DNA of 64,000 nt from Nocardia kruczakiae NBRC 101016 (GCF_001612965.1 NZ_BDBL01000038.1:1-64000), one strand, 5' to 3'; positions 41,800 through 52,062 are shown, counted from the stretch's first letter. Program-made: numbers and translations. Notes: generated by a model not told the origin, from the letters alone.

Positions 41800-42705
41800 A
41801 TGATGGCTCGGGTGACGTTCAATCCGAAACTCTGGGAGCCCGTCGCGGGTTTCGAGGACCTGACCGACATCACCTATCACCGGCACATCGAGCAGGGCAC
41901 CGTCCGCGTGGCCTTCGATCGCCCGGAGGTGCGCAACGCCTTCCGGCCGCACACCGTCGACGAGCTGTACCGCGCGCTCGACCACGCGCGGATGACGCCG
42001 GACGTGGGTGCGGTCCTGCTCACCGGGAACGGCCCCAGCCCCAAGGACGGCGGATGGGCGTTCTGCTCCGGCGGCGATCAGCGCATCCGCGGGCGCAGCG
42101 GATATCAGTACGCCGACGGCGAGACCGCCGACACCGTCGACCAGGCCCGCGCCGGACGCCTGCACATCCTCGAGGTGCAGCGGCTGATCCGGTTCATGCC
42201 GAAGGTGGTCATCGCGCTGGTCAACGGCTGGGCGGCCGGTGGCGGGCACAGCCTGCACGTGGTCTGCGACCTGACCCTGGCCAGCCGCGAGCACGCCCGG
42301 TTCAAGCAGACCGACGCCGATGTGGGCAGCTTCGACGGCGGCTACGGCAGCGCCTACCTGGCGAAGATGGTCGGACAGAAATTCGCCCGGGAGATCTTCT
42401 TCCTGGGCCGCCCCTACACCGCCGAGCAGATGCACCACATGGGTGCGGTGAACGCGGTCGTCGACCACGACCGGCTCGAGGACGAGGCGCTGGAGTGGAC
42501 CGCCGACATCCTCGCGAAATCGCCGCAGGCCCAGCGCATGCTCAAATACGCGTTCAACCTGACCGACGACGGCCTGGTGGGCCAGCAGCTCTTCGCCGGG
42601 GAGGCGACCCGCCTCGCCTACATGACCGACGAGGCGGTCGAGGGCCGCGACGCGTTCCTGGAGAAGCGCAAGCCGGACTGGAGTCCCTACCCGTACCACT
42701 TCTGA
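41800..42705 (+). CDS. menB: 1,4-dihydroxy-2-naphthoyl-CoA synthase
   Basis: 301 residues from the ATG at 41800 (a second ATG follows immediately). Crotonase fold: ITYHRHIEQGTVRVAFDRPEVRNAFRP, oxyanion loop AFCSGGDQRIRG, GWAAGGGHSLHVVCDLTLAS, and catalytic SFDGGYGSAYLAK, ending DWSPYPYHF, a typical MenB C-terminus. Cyclises o-succinylbenzoyl-CoA in menaquinone synthesis. Confidence 0.96.
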   Translation: MMARVTFNPKLWEPVAGFEDLTDITYHRHIEQGTVRVAFDRPEVRNAFRPHTVDELYRALDHARMTPDVGAVLLTGNGPSPKDGGWAFCSGGDQRIRGRSGYQYADGETADTVDQARAGRLHILEVQRLIRFMPKVVIALVNGWAAGGGHSLHVVCDLTLASREHARFKQTDADVGSFDGGYGSAYLAKMVGQKFAREIFFLGRPYTAEQMHHMGAVNAVVDHDRLEDEALEWTADILAKSPQAQRMLKYAFNLTDDGLVGQQLFAGEATRLAYMTDEAVEGRDAFLEKRKPDWSPYPYHF

Positions 42706-42772
42706 GCAGGGCTTCCGGCCGGACCTCGGGAAGCGGCCACTCGTCCCGAGCCCGTCCCTCTAGGCTCGATTC

Positions 42773-43168
42773 GTGGACATCCTCAGCAGTCGAATCATCC
42801 TGCGGCCGAGCGATTACGAACGCACGCTGGCGTTCTACCGGGACGGGCTCGAGTTGGCGATCGCGCGGGAGTATCCGGGCGGCACGGTGTTCTTCGCCGG
42901 GCAATCGCTGATCGAGGTGGCCGCACACGGACGCGACGAGACGGCCCCGGCCGGTTTCGCGGGCGCTGTCTGGTTGCAGGTACGCAACGCGCGTATCGCG
43001 GCCACGGAATTGGCGACCCGGGGAGTCCCGATCGATCGCCCGCCCGTGCGGGAACCCTGGGGTCTGATCGAGATGTGGCTGCGCGATCCGGACGGCGTTC
43101 CGATCGTGCTGGTGGAGGTGCCCGCCGACCATCCGATCCGGCGCGACACCCGCAAGCCGCCGGAATGA
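42773..43168 (+). CDS. VOC family protein
   Basis: 131 residues, GTG start (MDILSSRIILRPSDYERTLAFYRDGLEL). Two glyoxalase-like modules; second includes GLIEMWLRDPDGVPIVLVEVP with Glu ligand-like positions. Position between menB and pitA matches Rv0546c. Probable small-molecule binder or dioxygenase-fold enzyme; specific function unknown. Confidence 0.88.
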   Translation: MDILSSRIILRPSDYERTLAFYRDGLELAIAREYPGGTVFFAGQSLIEVAAHGRDETAPAGFAGAVWLQVRNARIAATELATRGVPIDRPPVREPWGLIEMWLRDPDGVPIVLVEVPADHPIRRDTRKPPE

Positions 43169-43249
43169 CCCCGCCTTACCATCCCGGTTCGTCCGACATG
43201 TCGGGAACCTGGCCAACGCATTAACGGAGCGATAACGCACACTGGAGGC

Positions 43250-44602
43250 GTGACCGCCGAACTGTTCGTTCTGCTCATCGTCGTCGTCACGGCTCTCGTT
43301 TTCGACTTCACCAACGGCTTCCACGACACCGCCAATGCCATGGCGACCTCGATCGCCACCGGCGCCCTGCGCCCGCGCGCCGCGGTGCTGCTGTCGGGCG
43401 GGCTGAATCTGATCGGCGCCTTCCTCAGTGTCGAGGTGGCCGCCACTGTCGCCGAAGGCATCGTGCGCCTGGACGAGGTGGGTGGCGCCGATCTGCTCGC
43501 CATCGTCTTCGCCGGACTGGTCGGCGGCATTCTGTGGAATCTGCTCACCTGGCTGTTCGGGCTGCCGTCGAGTTCCTCCCACGCCCTGTTCGGCGGGCTC
43601 ATCGGGGCCACCATCGCCGCGCTCGGCTGGAGCGGGGTGATCTGGTCGGCCGGGCAGAAGGGCGTGCTCACCAAGATCATCGTGCCCGCGGTGCTGGCGC
43701 CCGTGGTCGCGGCGCTGGTCGCCTCGATCGGCACCTGGCTGGTGTACCGGATCACCCGAAGCAGCGATCAGCGGGTGGTGAACCGGAGTTTCCGATGGGG
43801 CCAGATCGGTTCGGCCTCGCTGGTGTCGCTGGCCCACGGCACCAACGACGCGCAGAAGACCATGGGCATCATCTTCCTGGCGCTCATCGCCTACGGCTCG
43901 AAACAACCCAGCGACCCGTTGCCGCTGTGGGTGATCGTGGCCTGTGCGGTGGCCATCGCCGCGGGCACCTCGCTGGGCGGCTGGCGCATCATCCGGACCC
44001 TCGGCAAGGGTCTGGTCGACATCACCCCGCCGCAAGGGCTGGCGGCCGAATCCACCAGCGCCGCGATCATTCTCACCTCGGCGCATTTCGGCTTGCCGCT
44101 GTCGACCACGCAGACGGTGACGGGCGCCATCCTCGGTACGGGCATGGGCCGTCCGGGCGCCGAGGTGCGCTGGTCGGTGCTCGGCCGCATGGTGGTGGCC
44201 TGGGTCTTCACCCTGCCGCTGGCCGGGCTGGCGGGCGCGATCTGCTGGGCGCTGGCGCATCTGATCGGCGGCCTGGCCGGCGTGCTGGTGGTCTTCGCCA
44301 TCCTCGTAGCGATGGCCGGCCTGATCTATCTGCGTTCCCGCCGGACCCCGGTGCACGCCGCGAACGTCAACGAGCAGTGGACGAGTCTGCCGGGGGCCGA
44401 CGGCACCGGACCGGCCGACGAATCCCGGACCGGCGGCCCCCGGTCCGGTCCGCCCGCCGGCGGTGCCGCCGAATCCGGGACCGCCGGTTCGGCACCCGCC
44501 GACCCCGAGGACGCCGCCACGACCTCGGCACCGCCCGAGCCCGGAAAGCCCGCACGGACCGACGACTCACGCGCCTCTCATCGCGCCGCAAGGAATTTCT
44601 GA
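43250..44602 (+). CDS. pitA: Low-affinity inorganic phosphate transporter PitA
   Basis: 450 residues. PiT repeats: DFTNGFHDTANAMATSIATGAL in the first and LVSLAHGTNDAQKTMGIIFLALIAYG in the second, each with the conserved GxxxANDxA-like signature. About 10 membrane helices; a disordered Pro/Ser/Ala C-terminal tail of about 80 residues, longer than usual. GTG start directly after GGAGGC. Forms an operon with the small membrane protein that overlaps its stop. Confidence 0.93.
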   Translation: MTAELFVLLIVVVTALVFDFTNGFHDTANAMATSIATGALRPRAAVLLSGGLNLIGAFLSVEVAATVAEGIVRLDEVGGADLLAIVFAGLVGGILWNLLTWLFGLPSSSSHALFGGLIGATIAALGWSGVIWSAGQKGVLTKIIVPAVLAPVVAALVASIGTWLVYRITRSSDQRVVNRSFRWGQIGSASLVSLAHGTNDAQKTMGIIFLALIAYGSKQPSDPLPLWVIVACAVAIAAGTSLGGWRIIRTLGKGLVDITPPQGLAAESTSAAIILTSAHFGLPLSTTQTVTGAILGTGMGRPGAEVRWSVLGRMVVAWVFTLPLAGLAGAICWALAHLIGGLAGVLVVFAILVAMAGLIYLRSRRTPVHAANVNEQWTSLPGADGTGPADESRTGGPRSGPPAGGAAESGTAGSAPADPEDAATTSAPPEPGKPARTDDSRASHRAARNF

Positions 44603-44880
44603 TGCAGACCCTGATCGACGATCTGACGGAACTGTGGCGAGTCACCGCCGCCGCCTTGCTCTTCGGGGCGGGCCTGCCGGCGATCTTCGCGCTCGGGGTG
44701 CGACTGCATTCGATCGCGGGGGCTGCGCCACAACCGGATTCCACCCGCCGGCGTGCGGCTGCGGCCTGCGCGGGGTTGTGTTATTCGGTGGTAACGCTGA
44801 CCGTCATCGCCGGAGTGCTGTTCGTTGCCAGAGGTTTTCTGGCCGCGCGGCTCGGCATCCATCTGTTCGGTCAAAGCTGA
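44602..44880 (+). CDS. Small membrane protein downstream of pitA
   Basis: 92 residues with two transmembrane helices (about 14-36 and 56-80). Start overlaps the pitA stop by one base (TGATG), so translation is coupled. Equivalent in position to Rv0544c. May assist PitA; function not known. Confidence 0.82.
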   Translation: MQTLIDDLTELWRVTAAALLFGAGLPAIFALGVRLHSIAGAAPQPDSTRRRAAAACAGLCYSVVTLTVIAGVLFVARGFLAARLGIHLFGQS

Positions 44881-44920
44881 GCGGCCGCACGGCGCCACCC
44901 TGATCGTCGAAAGGACATTC

Positions 44921-45271
44921 GTGACCACCGAATCCGCATCGCCCCAGCAACCCGAATCGAACGAGACCACGCCCTCGGTCCTGCAGAAGGTGCTGGGCTG
45001 GCTGCGCGCCGGATATCCGCAGGGTGTGCCGCAATCCGACTATGTCGCGCTGCTGGCCGTCCTGCATCGCCGGCTCACCGACTACGAGGTGCATCTGGTG
45101 GTCGAGGAGCTGGTGCGCGAACGCGCCGGCGACGACGAGATCGCCCAGCACGAGATCGAGGCGGCGATCGCCCGAGTTGCCAAGGAGCTGCCGGGCGAGG
45201 ACGATATCGCTCGAGTGGCATCGCACCTGGCAGCGGGTGGTTGGCCGCTGGCGACACCGACGTCGGACTGA
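44921..45271 (+). CDS. DUF3349 protein
   Basis: 116 residues from the GTG at 44921, 5 nt after AAAGGA. DUF3349 core: VLQKVLGWLRAGYPQGVPQSDYVALLAVLHRRLTDYEVHLVVEELV, a compact helical bundle. Position matches Rv0543c, before menE. Function unknown. Confidence 0.88.
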   Translation: MTTESASPQQPESNETTPSVLQKVLGWLRAGYPQGVPQSDYVALLAVLHRRLTDYEVHLVVEELVRERAGDDEIAQHEIEAAIARVAKELPGEDDIARVASHLAAGGWPLATPTSD

Positions 45272-45346
45272 CCTTCTCCCCGATTCAGCGAAGGAAGTGC
45301 GGACCCGTTCACGGGTCATCGACCTCGACATGACACGATCGCGAAC

Positions 45347-46507
45347 GTGAGCACCACCCTGCGGACCCTCCCCATGCCCACCGGAGCCGCGGTGGGTGAC
45401 GTCTTGCCGCATCTGCGGGAAGCCTTGGAGGGCAACGGTCCGGCGTGGCTGCCGATCCCCACCGGCGATCGCCGGGAATCCCATCGACTCTCCAGCGCAC
45501 TGCGCCCGGGTGAGGAGATCGAGGACGACGTATCCCTGGTGGTCACCACCTCCGGCACCACCGGCGTACCCAAGGGCGCGATGCTCACCGCGGCCGCCCT
45601 GCGCGCCAGCGGCGATGCCACCCACGAGCGGCTCGGCGGACCGGGCCAGTGGCTGCTGGCGCTGCCGACCCATCACATCGCCGGGGTGCAGGTGCTGTTG
45701 CGCAGTATTCAAGCGGGCACCGAACCGGCGGTGCTGGACGTCTCGGGCGGATTCCTGCCCGGCGGACTCGCCACGGCGGTGTCCGGTATGACCGGACCGC
45801 GACGCTACACCTCGCTGGTGCCGACGCAGCTCATCAAGGCACTCGACGATCCGGTCGGCGCGGAGGCGCTCGCGGCGCTGGACGCGGTCCTGGTCGGCGG
45901 CGCGGCGACACCGAAGCCGGTACTCGATCGAGCCCGCGCGGCCGGGATCAACGTGGTCCGCACCTACGGCATGAGCGAGACCTGCGGCGGCTGCGTCTAC
46001 GAGGGGGTGCCGCTGACGGGTGCGAAGGTGCGCATCGAGGACGGGCGGGTGCTGCTGGGCGGGGCCATGCTGGCCAAGGGCTATCGCGGCATCCCCGATC
46101 ATCCGGCGTTCGCCGAGCCCGGCTGGTTCCGCACCGAGGACGCCGGCACCTTCGACGACGGCGTGCTGACCATCACCGGCCGCCTGGACGAGGCCATCAT
46201 GACCGGCGGCCTGCTGGTGATCCCGCAGGTCGTCGAGGCCGTGCTCGCCACCCACCCGGCGATCAACGAGGCCGTGGTGCTGGGCCTGCCCGATCCGCGC
46301 CTGGGCCAGCGGGTGGCGGTGGCGGTGGTGCCCAATCCGGGTGCGACACCCACGCTGGACGAATTGCGCGCGCACGTGGTGGCCGAGCTCGACCCGATCG
46401 CGGCCCCGCGGGAACTGGCGATCCTCGACGAGATCCCGATGCGCGGTCCCGGCAAGCCCAATCGCGTGAAGCTGCGCGAGCACCTGCTGGAGCAGGCGAC
46501 GCACTGA
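45347..46507 (+). CDS. menE: o-Succinylbenzoate-CoA ligase
   Basis: 386 residues. ANL superfamily: P-loop TSGTTGVPKG (68-77), TYGMSETCGGCVYEG, and the C-terminal subdomain TGRLDEAIMTGGLLVIPQVVE with a terminal catalytic Lys (GPGKPNRVKLREH). Shorter than many ANL enzymes, typical of actinobacterial MenE. Activates OSB for MenB. GTG start. Confidence 0.94.
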   Translation: MSTTLRTLPMPTGAAVGDVLPHLREALEGNGPAWLPIPTGDRRESHRLSSALRPGEEIEDDVSLVVTTSGTTGVPKGAMLTAAALRASGDATHERLGGPGQWLLALPTHHIAGVQVLLRSIQAGTEPAVLDVSGGFLPGGLATAVSGMTGPRRYTSLVPTQLIKALDDPVGAEALAALDAVLVGGAATPKPVLDRARAAGINVVRTYGMSETCGGCVYEGVPLTGAKVRIEDGRVLLGGAMLAKGYRGIPDHPAFAEPGWFRTEDAGTFDDGVLTITGRLDEAIMTGGLLVIPQVVEAVLATHPAINEAVVLGLPDPRLGQRVAVAVVPNPGATPTLDELRAHVVAELDPIAAPRELAILDEIPMRGPGKPNRVKLREHLLEQATH

Positions 46508-46680
46508 CCGCGCCGGAGTGACACCACTCACACCGCCGCGAGCCGGCCTACGCCTTCCACCTGCGACGATGCCGCCGCTTGCGTGGGTGGTGCGGCGTGC
46601 AAGCGGCCCTCGATCGCCCTTGCGCGACCGTGCAACAGCGGCGCAAGCCGGGTGCAAGAGGCCCCCCGCACAGTTGTGGC

Positions 46681-47697
46681 ATGACTTCTTACGCACCTGC
46701 TGATGCACTCGCCATCGAGGCGGACGGGCTGGTCAAGCTCTTCGGGGAGCAGCGGGCCGTCGACGGGGTGAGCCTGGCGGTGCCGCAGGGCGCCGTCTAC
46801 GGCGTGCTCGGCCCGAACGGGGCCGGCAAGACCACCACCATCCGCATGCTCGCCACCCTGCTGCGCCCCGACGGCGGCCGGGCCCGGATCTTCGGCCACG
46901 ACGTCGTGGCCGAACCCACCGCGGTCCGCTCGCTGATCGGCGTCACCGGCCAGTACGCCTCGGTCGACGAAAAGCTCAGCGCCACCGAGAATCTGATCAT
47001 CTTCTCCCGGCTGCTCGGGCTGAGCCGGGCCGAGTCCAAGCGCCGCGCGGCCGAACTGCTCGAGGAATTCGGGCTCACCGAGGCGGCGACCAAGGCCCTG
47101 GAGAACTTCTCCGGCGGTATGCGCCGGCGCCTGGATCTGGCCGCCAGCCTGATCGCGACGCCGCCGCTGCTGTTCCTCGACGAGCCGACCACCGGCCTGG
47201 ATCCGCGCACTCGCGCGCAGATGTGGGAGACCATCCGCCGGCTCGTGCGCGAGGGCGCCACGGTACTGCTCACCACGCAGTACCTGGACGAGGCCGACCA
47301 ACTCGCCGACCGCATCGCGGTGATCGACCACGGCAAGGTGATCGCCGACGGTACCTCCGACGAACTCAAGGGTTCGGTCGGACAGTCGGCGCTGCAGATC
47401 ACCGTCGCCGACCGCGACACCATCGAACGGGCCCGCACGCTGATCGGCGAATTCCTCTCCCGCGCCGACGGCAAGCTGGTCGAGGCGAGCATCTCCCCCG
47501 AGGCCGGCCGTGTCACCGCCCCGCTCAGCGATCCGAGCGTGACCGCGGATCTGCTGATCCGGTTGCGCGACAACGATATCCGCGTCGACGAGATCACCGT
47601 CAGCAAGCCGAGCCTGGACGAGGTGTTCTTCGCCCTCACCGGCCACGCCGCCGAATCCGAGGACGCCGGTACCGATTCCGAGGGCACCGCGGCATGA
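46681..47697 (+). CDS. Daunorubicin-type ABC exporter ATPase (DrrA-like)
   Basis: 338 residues from the ATG at 46681. Walker A GPNGAGKTT, Q-loop Gln (GVTGQYASVDEKLSATENL), signature NFSGGMRRRLDLAASL, Walker B LLFLDEPTTGLDPR, and the DrrA C-terminal domain (PSLDEVFFALTG). Lies 43 bp upstream of its permease. Exports a hydrophobic compound or lipid; the substrate is not evident. Confidence 0.92.
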   Translation: MTSYAPADALAIEADGLVKLFGEQRAVDGVSLAVPQGAVYGVLGPNGAGKTTTIRMLATLLRPDGGRARIFGHDVVAEPTAVRSLIGVTGQYASVDEKLSATENLIIFSRLLGLSRAESKRRAAELLEEFGLTEAATKALENFSGGMRRRLDLAASLIATPPLLFLDEPTTGLDPRTRAQMWETIRRLVREGATVLLTTQYLDEADQLADRIAVIDHGKVIADGTSDELKGSVGQSALQITVADRDTIERARTLIGEFLSRADGKLVEASISPEAGRVTAPLSDPSVTADLLIRLRDNDIRVDEITVSKPSLDEVFFALTGHAAESEDAGTDSEGTAA

Positions 47698-47740
47698 GCC
47701 CGGCCCCCGCCACGTTCCCCACTCCCCCGAAGGACATATC

Positions 47741-48580
47741 GTGACCACCACGCTTCCCGCTCCCGCAACCGGCCGGCACGCCGCGCGCGCCGCGATTCCC
47801 GTTGCCAGCAACCGCATTTCACTGCGCCAGACCGTCGCGAATTCGCTCACCATGGCGTATCGCGGCATCCTCAAGATCAAGCACAATCCGGAGCAGCTGT
47901 TCGACGTCACCGTGCAGCCGATCCTGTTCACCGCCCTGTTCGCCTACATCTTCGGCGGCGCGATCGGCGGCAGCGTGCAGGCCTACCTACCGGTGCTGAT
48001 TCCGGGCATCCTGGTCCAGACGGTCGTGCTCACCTCGGTCGTCACCGGCACCCAGTTGCGTGAGGATATGGACAAGGGCGTCTTCGACCGCTTCAAATCC
48101 CTTCCCATCGCACGGGTTTCGGCCCTGGCCGGCGCGCTGATCGCCGATATGGTGCGCTACGGCATCGCGACGGTACTCACCATCGTGGTCGGCCTGATCC
48201 TGGGCTACCGGCCCGAGGGTGGCGTCCTCGGCGTGGTCGTCGCCGGTCTGGTCGTGGTGTTCTGCTCGTTCGCGGTCAGCTGGATCTGGGCTCTGGTCGG
48301 TGTCACCGGTAAGAGCGCCGCCTCGGTGCAGGGCATCTCCATGATGATCATGTTCCCGCTGACCTTCATGTCCGGTGCGTTCGCTCTCGTCAGCACCATG
48401 CCCGGCTGGATGCAGGGCATCAACAAGGCCAATCCCGTGTACTACATGGTGAATTCGTGCCGCGAGCTGATGAACGGCAACATCTACAGCAGCAACCTGG
48501 CGTGGTGCCTGATCGGCTCGGCGGTCGTGATCGCGATCTTCGCCCCGCTGGCCATCCGGGCCTACATGCGCCGGGCGTGA
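47741..48580 (+). CDS. ABC-2 family permease (DrrB-like)
   Basis: 279 residues, GTG start. Six membrane helices with the ABC-2 pattern (DVTVQPILFTALFAYIFGGAIGG, LVQTVVLTSVVTGTQLREDMDKGVFDRFKSLPIARV, FPLTFMSGAFALVSTMPGWMQGINKANP). Partner of the upstream ATPase. The gene is followed by the convergent AfsR-like regulator. Confidence 0.92.
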   Translation: MTTTLPAPATGRHAARAAIPVASNRISLRQTVANSLTMAYRGILKIKHNPEQLFDVTVQPILFTALFAYIFGGAIGGSVQAYLPVLIPGILVQTVVLTSVVTGTQLREDMDKGVFDRFKSLPIARVSALAGALIADMVRYGIATVLTIVVGLILGYRPEGGVLGVVVAGLVVVFCSFAVSWIWALVGVTGKSAASVQGISMMIMFPLTFMSGAFALVSTMPGWMQGINKANPVYYMVNSCRELMNGNIYSSNLAWCLIGSAVVIAIFAPLAIRAYMRRA

Positions 48581-48687
48581 TCCCCTTCCCCGCGGTGTCC
48601 TCCGGTCGTGACAGCGACCGCAGGACACCGCTTTTCGCTGTGCCCGGCCCGTCGCGGGCGCGCCCGGCCGGCCGCTCGACTGCCGCC

Positions 48688-51600
48688 TCAGGCGCCGAGC
48701 AGGGTCTCGAGTTCCGGCAGCATCGCGAGGACGCGCTGCGCGGCCGAACGACGGTTGACACTCGAGACCGCGTCCTGCCCGGCGGCGATCAGCTCCGTCC
48801 CGACGGTGGCCCGAGCCAGCGCCAGGTGCCGATTCCAGCGCATCGAGGAATAGTCTTGGCGGCCCACCACTTTCATTGCCAGCGCCAGCAGCGTCGCGCC
48901 GGTTTCCGGATCGACTCCGGACCGCACGAGATACGAGCCCAGCGCGCAGGCGGCACCACCGATCTGCGGGAGATCGACGAACTGGGTGAGCCGTTCCCGC
49001 GCGACCCGGGCCACCTGACCGGGCAACTCCGGCACCTCGTGCACGGCATCATGCAGAACATGGGCGTCGAGCACGGCGGCGGCGACGATCACATCGCCCG
49101 GTCCGGGCCCGGGACCGCCATTCGGCCAATCGAACAGTTGCAGGCTGCGCCGGAACGTGCGCAGACCACGCTCGATCTCGCCCTCCGCCAGTTCGAGTTC
49201 CGCCATTCCGGCGACGACCGCACCCTTGCGGTGGTTCGGCTGCGTCACCGGTTCGTCCAATCCGACGCCGTCGTCGATGACACCCAGCGCGTACTCGAGT
49301 TCCCGCCGCGCATCGACCAACTGGCCGGCGCCGACCATGGAGACGGCGAGGAAGCTACGCACTTCCACACTTTCCTCGAAGCAGCGCAACTCCTGCATCA
49401 GCTCGGCCGCGCGTTGGTAGTAGCCGACCGCCTCCTCGTATCGCGCCGCCTGCGAGGCCATCTGCCCGAGATGCTGGGAGCACATCGCGGTAGCCCACAC
49501 ATCGCGGCCCTCGACCAATGCGAGAGCGGCTCGCGCATCGCGGATCGACCCGGCGGTATAGCTGGCGTTCTCGCGCATATTGGCGCGCAGCAGCAGGGCG
49601 AGCGACCGGACGAGCTCGTCGTCGGCACGGGTGCCCGCCGCCATCAAACGCACTCCGTGGGCGACATTCACTCGCGTGCAGAGCATTTCGCCGAGGTACC
49701 GGATTCCGGGCGTGAGGTCGGCCGTGGCGAGCACGCGACGAGCACGGGCCCGGATCACCGCGAGGGGCCGCAGTCCGGGCTCGCCGAAGGCCAGATGCAT
49801 GGCCAGGAAGACATAGCTCTGCAGTTCCAGATCCGACTCGATCCGGGTGCGCGGGCCCTCGGGCGGCGGCACCGGCACGACCCGGGGCGCCCAGCTCATC
49901 AGCTCCATATGCGCGCCACGCATGACCCACAGCATGGCGACGGGCGCGAAGACCGAGAACACCGTGCGGGAATCGGCGATCTCCACGGCATGGCGCAGCA
50001 CCGCCAGCAGATTGTCGAGTTCGGCGGCGAGCGACAGCACCGTGCGGACCTGATCCGGTCCGGGATAGCGCAGTGCCGTCTCGCGCGCGAATTCCCTTGC
50101 CCAGCCGCACATCCGGTCCATCACCAGATCGGCCTCACCGGACGCGGTCAGCTGTTCCTCACCGAATTCGCGCACCGTCTCGAGCATGCGGTAGCGGGTG
50201 GCGACCATCTCGTCGTCGGCCAGTACGGTCAGCAGCGACTGGCTCACCAATCCGTCCACCGCGGCCACCGCGTCGATCGAATCCGTCCCCGCCACCACGG
50301 ATTCCGCTGCGTCCAAGGAGAATCCGGCGGGGAACCGGCACAGCCGCCGCAGGGCCACCCGCTGTTCGGGTTCGAGCAGATTCCAGCTCCACTCGATCAC
50401 CGCGTGCAGGGTGCGGTGGCGTTCGGGTGAGCTGCGGTCGCCCGAACGCAACAGCGCGAAGCGATGTTCGAGCCGGCTTTCGATCTCCTCCACGCTCATG
50501 GTCCGCACGCGGGCCGCGGCGAGCTCGATGGCCAGCGGCAGCCCGTCGAGGGTGCGGCACAGCCGGGCGACGACCGCCGGATCCAGCCGGGCCGAGGGCC
50601 GCACCGCCCGCGCCCGGCTGACGAACAACTCCGTGGCGGGTGAGCCCTGTGCGTCGATCGCCAAGGGCGGCAACGGATACACCGTTTCCGCCGTGATGGC
50701 CAGCGGCGCCCGGCTGGTGGTCACCACCGTGAGATGTTCACAACTGCCGACCAGGTCGGCGACCACCTCGGCCGCCGCGTCGATGAGATGTTCGCAGTTG
50801 TCCAGGATCAGCAGGATGGGGCGCAACGACAGCGCCTCGCGCAACCGGCGCCGGCCGTCGATGGTCTGGTTGCGGCGCAACACATTCGCTTCGCGGGAGT
50901 ATTCGTTGACGCCGAGGACCGCACCGATGGCCGCCTCGATCTCCGCGCACGTTGCGGCGTGGCGCTCACCGGCGTCGCCGTCGGAAACGGCTCGCAGCGA
51001 GGCCAATTCGACCAGCGCCACCGCCTGTCTGCCCGCCATCCGCGCACCCAGCTCGTTGGCGACGCGGGTCTTGCCGGTACCGCCCGGACCGAGCACGGTC
51101 GTCACCCGGAATTCCTGGACGAGTTTCTCCAGCGCCACCAGATCGCCGTCGCGGCCGAGCAGCGGATTGGGGGCCGCGCGCAGGCCGAGGGCCGTATTGG
51201 GCGGCGCGGCAGCGGTTTCCGGGTGGCCGAACGGCGCTTCCGAGGCCAGCGCGTGCTGGGCGGTGGACACCCGCTGTGTCGCGGAGGTGACCGGCACGGG
51301 GTGCGACGGCACCGGGCCCACCGCCGGATGGTCGCCACGCAGAATCGCGGTGTTCAACGCGACCAGCGCCGGGCCGGGGTCCGCGCCCAATTCCTCACCG
51401 AGCCGCGTCCGCAGGCCGGCGAAGACCTCCAGGGCCTCGTTCGCCCGCCCGTCGCCGGCGAGCAAGCGCATCAGGGTGGCGTGCGCGGGCTCGTCGAGCG
51501 GCTCGGCCGCGGCCGCCCGCCGCGCCACTCGCAGCGCACCACCGAGATCCCCGGCGGCCTCCCGCGCCGCCAGTTCCAAAGTGTCCAGGGCCGACCAGCG

Positions 51601-52062
51601 CGCGGCCGCGAATTCGTGCAGCTCGTCGGCGACGGGGCCGGGCGGCAGATCCGCACCGGGTTCGCCGCGCCACAGCGCGCGCGCCCGCTCCACCAGGCCG
51701 AGGCATCCGGCGGTGTCACCGCGCTCGAACCGCAGCTGCGCCTCCCGTTCCAGGGCGCGGGCCAGGCTCAGGTCGACCTGCTCCTCGGTCAGCAGCAGCC
51801 GGTACCCCGCCGGGCCGATTTCCAGCGCACCCTCCGGCAAGGCCGACCGCAGTCTCGAGACCTGCGTATGCAGGGCGTTCATCGGCGCGCGCGGCGGCTG
51901 CTCACCCCAGATGTCGTCGATCAGCGCCTGGGCACTGCGGCTGCGCCCGGGATGAACCGCGAGCGCGGCGACCAGCAACCGCGCCCGGGCGCCGGGCACC
52001 GCGAGGAGATCCGCGTCGCGGCGCAGCGCGACCTCCCCCAGAAGCGCCACGCGAACATCCAT
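48688..52062 (-). CDS. AfsR/SARP-type regulator with BTAD, AAA-type ATPase and TPR domains
   Basis: 1124 residues from the ATG at 52062, 9 nt after GAAAGG. N-terminal winged-helix (about 1-90, MDVRVALLGEVALRRDADLLAV) and BTAD domain (about 95-245), an NTPase core with Walker A GPGGTGKT near 325 and LLILDNCEHLID (Walker B-like), then tetratricopeptide-like helical repeats to the end. A large ATP-dependent transcription factor. It is convergent with the DrrAB-type exporter (107 bp apart) and divergent from menA; a target is not proven. Confidence 0.92.
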   Translation of the reverse strand: MDVRVALLGEVALRRDADLLAVPGARARLLVAALAVHPGRSRSAQALIDDIWGEQPPRAPMNALHTQVSRLRSALPEGALEIGPAGYRLLLTEEQVDLSLARALEREAQLRFERGDTAGCLGLVERARALWRGEPGADLPPGPVADELHEFAAARWSALDTLELAAREAAGDLGGALRVARRAAAAEPLDEPAHATLMRLLAGDGRANEALEVFAGLRTRLGEELGADPGPALVALNTAILRGDHPAVGPVPSHPVPVTSATQRVSTAQHALASEAPFGHPETAAAPPNTALGLRAAPNPLLGRDGDLVALEKLVQEFRVTTVLGPGGTGKTRVANELGARMAGRQAVALVELASLRAVSDGDAGERHAATCAEIEAAIGAVLGVNEYSREANVLRRNQTIDGRRRLREALSLRPILLILDNCEHLIDAAAEVVADLVGSCEHLTVVTTSRAPLAITAETVYPLPPLAIDAQGSPATELFVSRARAVRPSARLDPAVVARLCRTLDGLPLAIELAAARVRTMSVEEIESRLEHRFALLRSGDRSSPERHRTLHAVIEWSWNLLEPEQRVALRRLCRFPAGFSLDAAESVVAGTDSIDAVAAVDGLVSQSLLTVLADDEMVATRYRMLETVREFGEEQLTASGEADLVMDRMCGWAREFARETALRYPGPDQVRTVLSLAAELDNLLAVLRHAVEIADSRTVFSVFAPVAMLWVMRGAHMELMSWAPRVVPVPPPEGPRTRIESDLELQSYVFLAMHLAFGEPGLRPLAVIRARARRVLATADLTPGIRYLGEMLCTRVNVAHGVRLMAAGTRADDELVRSLALLLRANMRENASYTAGSIRDARAALALVEGRDVWATAMCSQHLGQMASQAARYEEAVGYYQRAAELMQELRCFEESVEVRSFLAVSMVGAGQLVDARRELEYALGVIDDGVGLDEPVTQPNHRKGAVVAGMAELELAEGEIERGLRTFRRSLQLFDWPNGGPGPGPGDVIVAAAVLDAHVLHDAVHEVPELPGQVARVARERLTQFVDLPQIGGAACALGSYLVRSGVDPETGATLLALAMKVVGRQDYSSMRWNRHLALARATVGTELIAAGQDAVSSVNRRSAAQRVLAMLPELETLLGA

